Part shown: positions 51,220 to 55,381 of the stretch, in pieces | How positions within the stretch are numbered: the first letter of the stretch is position 1 | How the letters are laid out: the number at the start of each line of letters is the position of its first letter | The notes under the pieces: model-generated | Told to the model about the DNA's origin: nothing | Seen by the model: the letters and a program-made list of their open reading frames with translations, nothing else | Databases searched by the model: none | Made by a program: the position numbers and the translations under genes | Assembly (NCBI RefSeq): GCF_002379585.1 | Contig: NZ_DFUE01000005.1 | Location: 1 to 55,381 of the forward strand | Reading direction: 5' to 3' | Origin: Pseudomonas sp. UBA4194 | GTDB taxonomy: Bacteria > Pseudomonadota > Gammaproteobacteria > Pseudomonadales > Pseudomonadaceae | Length of the DNA: 55,381 nt

Positions 51220-52995
51220 TTACTCAGCCTTGGGCTGTTCACGCAAACGAATGTGCAGTTCGCGCAGAGCCTTGGCATCCACCACCCCAGGAGCCTGGGT
51301 CATGACGTCCGCGGCACTCTGGGTTTTCGGGAAAGCGATGACTTCGCGGATCGACTGCGCGCCAGTCATCAGCATCACCAGGCGGTCGAGGCCGAAGGCC
51401 AGGCCGCCATGGGGAGGAGCACCGTACTTCAGGGCGTCGAGCAGGAAGCCGAATTTCTCTTCCTGTTCAGCTTCCTCGATGCCCAGCAGACGGAACACTG
51501 CCTGCTGCATTTCCTTGCGGTGGATACGGATCGACCCGCCACCCAGCTCGGTACCGTTCAACACCATGTCGTAAGCGCGGGACAGCGCGGTCGCAGGGTT
51601 GGCTTCCAGCTCTGCCGGAGTGCACTTTGGCGCCGTGAACGGGTGGTGCAGTGCACTGAAGCTGCCGTCGTCGTTTTCTTCGAACATCGGGAAATCGACG
51701 ACCCACATCGGTGCCCACTGGCAGGTCAGCAGTTCGAAATCGTTGCCGACCTTGATGCGCAGCGCGCCCAGGGCCTCGCTGACGATCTTGGACTTGTCGG
51801 CACCGAAGAAGACGATGTCGCCGTCGACAGCACCTACGCGATCCAGGATCACGTTGAGGTTGGCCTCGGGAATGTTCTTGACGATCGGCGATTGCAGACC
51901 TTCGACACCCTTGGCGCGCTCGTTGACCTTGATGTAGGCCAGGCCCTTGGCGCCGTAGATGCCGACGAACTTGGTGTAGTCGTCGATCTGCTTGCGCGGC
52001 ATGCTCGCCCCGCCCGGTACGCGCAGTGCGGCGACGCGGCACTTCGGATCGTTGGCCGGGCCGCTGAACACCTTGAACTCGACTTCCTTGAGCTGGTCGG
52101 CAACGTCGACCAGTTCCAGCGGGTTGCGCAGATCGGGCTTGTCGGAGCCATAACGGCGCATGGCTTCTTCGAAGGTCATGTGCGGGAACTCGCCGAACTC
52201 GACGTCCAGCACTTCCTTGAACAGCTGGCGCACCATCGCTTCGGTCAGGTCGATGATTTCCTTTTCGTCGAGGAAGCTGGTCTCGATGTCGATCTGAGTG
52301 AACTCAGGCTGACGGTCGGCACGCAGGTCTTCGTCACGGAAACATTTGGCGATCTGGTAGTAGCGATCGAAACCGGCCACCATCAACAGCTGCTTGAACA
52401 GCTGAGGCGATTGCGGCAGGGCAAAGAAGCTACCGGGGTGGGTACGACTGGGGACCAGGTAGTCGCGAGCGCCCTCAGGCGTGGCGCGGGTGAGGATCGG
52501 CGTCTCGACGTCGAGGAAGCCGTTCTCGTCCAGGTAGCGGCGGATGCTGGTGGTGATGCGCGAGCGCAGTCGCAGCTTCTCGGCCATTTCCGGACGGCGC
52601 AGATCGATGAAGCGGTAGCGCAGGCGGGTTTCCTCACCTACGTCGGAGTATTCGTTGAGAGGGAACGGCGGGGTTTCCGCTTCGTTCAGCACTTCCAGCT
52701 CGTAGCCCAGCACCTCGATGGCGCCGGACGCCATGTTCGGATTGACTGCGCCGGCCGGGCGTGCACGCACCTTTCCGGTGACCTTGACCACGTACTCGCT
52801 GCGCACGCGATCGGCGGCAGCGAAGCTGTCGGCGCGATCCGGGTCGAAGACCACCTGGGCCATGCCTTCACGATCCCGGATGTCGAGGAAAATAACCCCG
52901 CCATGGTCACGACGGCGGTGGACCCAGCCGCACAGGGTGATTTCCTGACCTTCCAGGGTCTCGTTCAGTTGGCCGCAATAGTGGCTGCGCATCAT
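51220..52995 (-). CDS. aspS: Aspartate-tRNA ligase
   Basis: A 591-residue class II synthetase. It has an N-terminal OB anticodon-binding domain (about 1-105), motif 2 (FRDEDLRADRQPEFTQIDIE), the bacterial insertion domain (about 285-420) and motif 3 (GGLAFGLDRLVMLMTG). In Pseudomonas this enzyme is known to charge both tRNA-Asp and tRNA-Asn, with the amidotransferase GatCAB correcting the latter; I did not check discriminating residues here. It precedes yebC in the conserved order. Confidence 0.97.
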   Translation of the reverse strand: MMRSHYCGQLNETLEGQEITLCGWVHRRRDHGGVIFLDIRDREGMAQVVFDPDRADSFAAADRVRSEYVVKVTGKVRARPAGAVNPNMASGAIEVLGYELEVLNEAETPPFPLNEYSDVGEETRLRYRFIDLRRPEMAEKLRLRSRITTSIRRYLDENGFLDVETPILTRATPEGARDYLVPSRTHPGSFFALPQSPQLFKQLLMVAGFDRYYQIAKCFRDEDLRADRQPEFTQIDIETSFLDEKEIIDLTEAMVRQLFKEVLDVEFGEFPHMTFEEAMRRYGSDKPDLRNPLELVDVADQLKEVEFKVFSGPANDPKCRVAALRVPGGASMPRKQIDDYTKFVGIYGAKGLAYIKVNERAKGVEGLQSPIVKNIPEANLNVILDRVGAVDGDIVFFGADKSKIVSEALGALRIKVGNDFELLTCQWAPMWVVDFPMFEENDDGSFSALHHPFTAPKCTPAELEANPATALSRAYDMVLNGTELGGGSIRIHRKEMQQAVFRLLGIEEAEQEEKFGFLLDALKYGAPPHGGLAFGLDRLVMLMTGAQSIREVIAFPKTQSAADVMTQAPGVVDAKALRELHIRLREQPKAE

Positions 52996-53098
52996 AGTAA
53001 TGGTTTCACTTCTCGTAATTCGTGATTCGGTGGACGACGTTCAGGGCTGACGACATGCAAGGTAGATATAGTGCAAGAGGCTGCCCGTGGCGATCAAC

Positions 53099-53320
53099 TC
53101 AATCGGCCTTGTCGCCGCCTGCCAGGTTCTTCTTGCTACCGGTCTTGAAGTCGGTCTCGTACCACCCGGTACCGCTCAGGCGAAAGCCTGGCATGGACAG
53201 CATCTTCTTCAGCTGCGGCGCCTGACAGGCCGGGCAGTCAGTCAGGGGGTCTGCGCTGATTTTCTGAATGACTTCCATCTGGTGACCACAGGAAGCACAT
53301 TGATAGTCGTACATCGGCAT
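53099..53320 (-). CDS. FmdB family zinc-ribbon protein
   Basis: A 73-residue protein beginning MPMYDYQCASCGHQMEVIQK with a second pair CPACQAPQL, giving a zinc-ribbon of four cysteines typical of FmdB-type regulators. The C-terminal half is basic and unstructured. It precedes aspS in many Pseudomonas genomes. Function unknown; the start at 53320 follows the family N-terminus, although the frame is open upstream to 53341. Confidence 0.85.
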   Translation of the reverse strand: MPMYDYQCASCGHQMEVIQKISADPLTDCPACQAPQLKKMLSMPGFRLSGTGWYETDFKTGSKKNLAGGDKAD

Positions 53321-53379
53321 GGGTAATGTCTCGGTAACCAAGCAAGCGCGGCGCAGCAGGCGCCAGGGGAAACGGGCGA

Positions 53380-53751
53380 TTATATCCGGTTAATCGGCGC
53401 TGCGCAGCCGTCCACGGTAACAGAGCCTGACCGATCGCGCCCCAGCAGATGCGTCACGCAGACCACACGCACCAGGCCACTGAAGTTTTTGACCCCGCCA
53501 TAGCGCAAGTGCACTTCGCGATCCACATAAGAGAGCAAGGCATTGACGGTGCAGTGATTGGCCACGGCAATGCGTTCAAGAATGTCCCAATAGACACGCT
53601 CGAGGCGCAAACAAGTGGCGAATCCGTTGAGGCGCACCGAGCGCGAAATGGGGCGCGCCTGGGACATATCGAAGTTTTCCGCGTAGGGATCGATGGCGAG
53701 TTTGCTGGACTTGTCGAGCTGACGCGCTCGGATAAAGGTGTTCCGTTCCAT
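53380..53751 (-). CDS. Ribbon-helix-helix domain protein
   Basis: A 123-residue protein. A basic N-terminal region is followed by a ribbon-helix-helix-like domain at about 36-101 (ISRSVRLNGFATCLRLERVY, WDILERIAVANHCTVNALLS). It resembles the RHH_4 family of small DNA-binding proteins, whose targets are unknown. It ends with a short tail containing one cysteine and proline residues. It lies 191 bases downstream of dps on the same strand, and close upstream of the FmdB gene, so these may share transcripts. Confidence 0.75.
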   Translation of the reverse strand: MERNTFIRARQLDKSSKLAIDPYAENFDMSQARPISRSVRLNGFATCLRLERVYWDILERIAVANHCTVNALLSYVDREVHLRYGGVKNFSGLVRVVCVTHLLGRDRSGSVTVDGCAAPINRI

Positions 53752-53942
53752 GGATTCATCGCTTCCGTAAAAGGATGACGCCTTCAACTCCGAAGGCGTC
53801 TTGATGAACCTATGGAAGCGCAACGCCGAAGCGCCGGAACAGAGGACTCGCGACGTTACCCCGTAGGATTGACGCCGCATGCCCGTAGGCAAAAACCGCG
53901 GCGGCCAGGCCGGCAAACGCGTGCCCAGCCATCGCCGAAGGC

Positions 53943-54413
53943 TTAGCCCTCCAGCAGGGAACGCAACATCCACGCGGTTTTTTCGTGCACCTGCATGCGC
54001 TGGGTCAGCAGATCCGCAGTGGGCTCGTCACTGACCTTGTCCAGCAACGGGAAGATGCCACGCGCCGTGCGAGTCACCGCTTCCTGACCCTCGACCAACT
54101 GCTTGATCATGTCCTGAGCAGACGGCACGCCCTCTTCTTCCTTGATCGAAGACAGCCGGGCGTACACCGAGTAAGCCCCCGGTGCCGGGAAGCCCAGAGC
54201 ACGGATACGCTCGGCGATGGAATCGACCGCCAGTGCCAATTCGTTGTACTGCTCCTCGAACATCAAGTGCAAGGTACGGAAGGCAGGACCCGTGACGTTC
54301 CAATGGAAGTTGTGGGTTTTCAGATAGAGCACGTAGGTGTCCGACAGCAGACGGGACAAGCCATCCACGATGGATTTGCGATCTTCTTCGCTGATGCCGA
54401 TATCGATTGCCAT
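53943..54413 (-). CDS. dps: Dps-like ferritin family DNA-protection protein
   Basis: A 156-residue four-helix protein with Dps ferroxidase signatures: YLKTHNFHWNVTGPAFRTLH (His and Asp/Glu ligands at the dimer interface) and LHLMFEEQYNELALAVDSIA with ERIRALGFPAPG. Dps proteins form 12-subunit shells that oxidise and store iron and protect DNA from peroxide. It corresponds to P. aeruginosa PA0962. A ribosome site (AAAGGATAA) fits the ATG at 54413. Control by OxyR or sigma-S is plausible but no site was assigned. Confidence 0.92.
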   Translation of the reverse strand: MAIDIGISEEDRKSIVDGLSRLLSDTYVLYLKTHNFHWNVTGPAFRTLHLMFEEQYNELALAVDSIAERIRALGFPAPGAYSVYARLSSIKEEEGVPSAQDMIKQLVEGQEAVTRTARGIFPLLDKVSDEPTADLLTQRMQVHEKTAWMLRSLLEG

Positions 54414-54729
54414 ACATTATCCTTTCAAATGATGAGTGTTCACCCGACAGGTGGATGCCCACTTTAGCAAGACCAGCCGGCCCACGCAGCCTTTGCAGGG
54501 CAATGAACAGTGCGACCTATCCGCCCAACGGCTGGCCGCACGTAAGCGGTTGATTTGAGAAGGGCAGTGCTTTGCTGTTAAATAGATAGCGTGCCGCCTG
54601 GACCGATTACCAAGCCCTGGCGCATAGGCTGGCCCCCCAAGGCGCGCGGCGCTTTTCTTCATCACCTTGCCGCGAATCTCACGACGTCAGCTCTTCCTCT
54701 GTGCATGATCTTGAAAGTGAGCCAATCAA
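54414..54729. other. Divergent region between dps and the cold-shock-domain gene
   Basis: A 316-base gap without a gene. A candidate plus-strand promoter is TTGAGA (54555-54560), 17-base spacer, TTAAAT (54578-54583), which would give a leader of about 140 bases before the cold-shock-domain gene; long leaders are common in cold-shock genes. The dps promoter must lie in the left part but was not assigned. Confidence 0.4.
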
Positions 54730-55320
54730 ATGTTGAAAATAGTCCACCTCCTGACGGGAGCAGCCGCCGTGCTGTTGTCCTTCATACCAAGCCTGCGGGC
54801 CGATACCGCGCCCTACCTGCTCCAACCCGATGCTATCTACCTGGCGCTGTTCGGCCTGCTCAACCTGCTTTTGGCTCCGGTGATTCCCCACTGGAACAAA
54901 GGCCCACGTCACCTGCTGCAAAATCTGGTCAGCGTCCTGCTGGTCGTTGCTGTCATCACGCAAACCTTGACCCTGCTGGTGCCGCTGCCTGCAATCGGCA
55001 TCGTGCCAGGCCTGCTCTGCGCATTGATCGCATGCCTTGCACATCTGGCAATCAGCTTCTACAAGTCCTCCCCCGCGCCGAGCGCCGTGCAGTACGACAT
55101 GACCAACCGTGATACAGGCACGGTCAAGTGGTTCAACACATCCAAGGGCTTCGGCTTCATTTCGCGGGATTCGGGTGACGATATCTTCGTCCACTTCCGC
55201 GCGATACGTGGCGAAGGGCATCGCGTACTGGTCGAAGGCCAGCGCGTCGAGTTCTCGGTAATGAACCGCGACAAAGGCCTGCAGGCCGAAGACGTCATCG
55301 CTGCCTCCCCCCGCCGCTAA
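54730..55320 (+). CDS. Membrane protein with a C-terminal cold-shock domain
   Basis: A 196-residue fusion. Residues 1-110 hold four hydrophobic helices (LTGAAAVLLSFIPSL, AIYLALFGLLNLLLAPVIPH, NLVSVLLVVAVITQTLTLLV, GLLCALIACLAHLAISF). Residues 127-192 form a cold-shock domain with the RNA-binding motifs GTVKWFNTSKGFGFI and DDIFVHFRAI. P. aeruginosa has a similar gene (PA0961) beside dps. The protein would hold a nucleic-acid-binding domain at the inner membrane surface; its targets are unknown. The ribosome site is weak. A terminator follows 13 bases after the stop codon. Confidence 0.85.
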   Translation: MLKIVHLLTGAAAVLLSFIPSLRADTAPYLLQPDAIYLALFGLLNLLLAPVIPHWNKGPRHLLQNLVSVLLVVAVITQTLTLLVPLPAIGIVPGLLCALIACLAHLAISFYKSSPAPSAVQYDMTNRDTGTVKWFNTSKGFGFISRDSGDDIFVHFRAIRGEGHRVLVEGQRVEFSVMNRDKGLQAEDVIAASPRR

Positions 55321-55333
55321 CCGGCACCCCAAA

Positions 55334-55362
55334 AAAAACCGCGAGCCCAGCTCGCGGTTTTT
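55334..55362 (+). terminator. Intrinsic terminator after the cold-shock-domain gene
   Basis: AAAAACCGCGAGC pairs with GCTCGCGGTTTTT around loop CCA, with eight A on the left and five T on the right. It could work in both directions. Confidence 0.92.
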
Positions 55363-55363
55363 C

Positions 55364-55381
55364 GTAGCAGCGGCGTAAGCC
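55364..55381. repeat. Start of a REP-like repeat (runs off the window)
   Basis: GTAGCAGCGGCGTAAGCC matches the start of the repeat cluster at 15944 and continues past the window end. Confidence 0.75.

Noticed and set aside
50617..53025. An 802-codon plus-strand frame opposite yebC and aspS
   Set aside because: It mirrors the codon pattern of aspS and yebC, has no ribosome site and no family features.

Overview
The window is chromosomal DNA of a Pseudomonas, most likely from the fluorescens/putida/syringae side of the genus. The DNA is GC-rich. Gene order follows familiar Pseudomonas blocks: the NAGGN osmolyte operon; actP-yjcH-betX; an ABC exporter beside fadE; sagS-gpx-msrB-alaA-htpX; and queC-queE-cpoB-pal-tolBARQ-ybgC-ruvBAC-pmpR-aspS-dps. 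Species was not determined. All family names come from motifs and remembered relatives; no database search was run.

Layout. 1-5070: three-gene operon for N-acetylglutaminylglutamine amide. 5165-7530: yheU, a CsrA paralogue, a YnfA-type membrane protein, a short-chain dehydrogenase and a tiny DUF3309 membrane protein. 7537-12611 (minus strand): acetate permease ActP with YjcH, a betaine-binding protein and a YadG/YadH-like ABC exporter. 12985-15930: FadE-type acyl-CoA dehydrogenase and a PA2817-family protein. 16133-16545: two tandem tRNA-Gly/tRNA-Glu pairs read leftward from one strong promoter. 16867-25738: sensing, oxidative-damage repair and protein quality control (free Met-sulfoxide reductase, a DUF815 ATPase, the hybrid kinase SagS, glutathione peroxidase, MsrB, AlaA, HtpX, a YgiD-like dioxygenase). 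25966-34707: Lhr helicase, zinc-independent L31 with a Zur-like operator, an FMN glutamate-synthase-like protein, an OpgC-type membrane protein and NadA.

34860-40460 is the unusual part: a type VI secretion (T6SS) locus reduced to scraps. Large deletions joined gene ends. TssB keeps only its start and its end. The start of TssC is fused in frame to the end of TssK. The start of Hcp, interrupted by a stop codon, runs in frame into ClpV, which then has a one-base insertion at the Walker A region and switches into the tail of an unidentified protein. A putative exported protein is split by one extra base in a homopolymer. An OmpA tail is attached out of frame to a membrane protein. TssL, an OmpA-domain membrane protein and a PAAR protein remain intact. 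The remnant ends near the 3' end of a tRNA-Lys gene at a position that is an island insertion site in P. aeruginosa.

40784-55381 returns to core genome: tRNA-Lys, queuosine genes, the Tol-Pal envelope system, RuvABC, YebC/PmpR, AspRS, a zinc-ribbon protein, a ribbon-helix-helix protein, a Dps-like protein and a membrane protein fused to a cold-shock domain. At least two families of dispersed palindromic repeats lie in the intergenic gaps.
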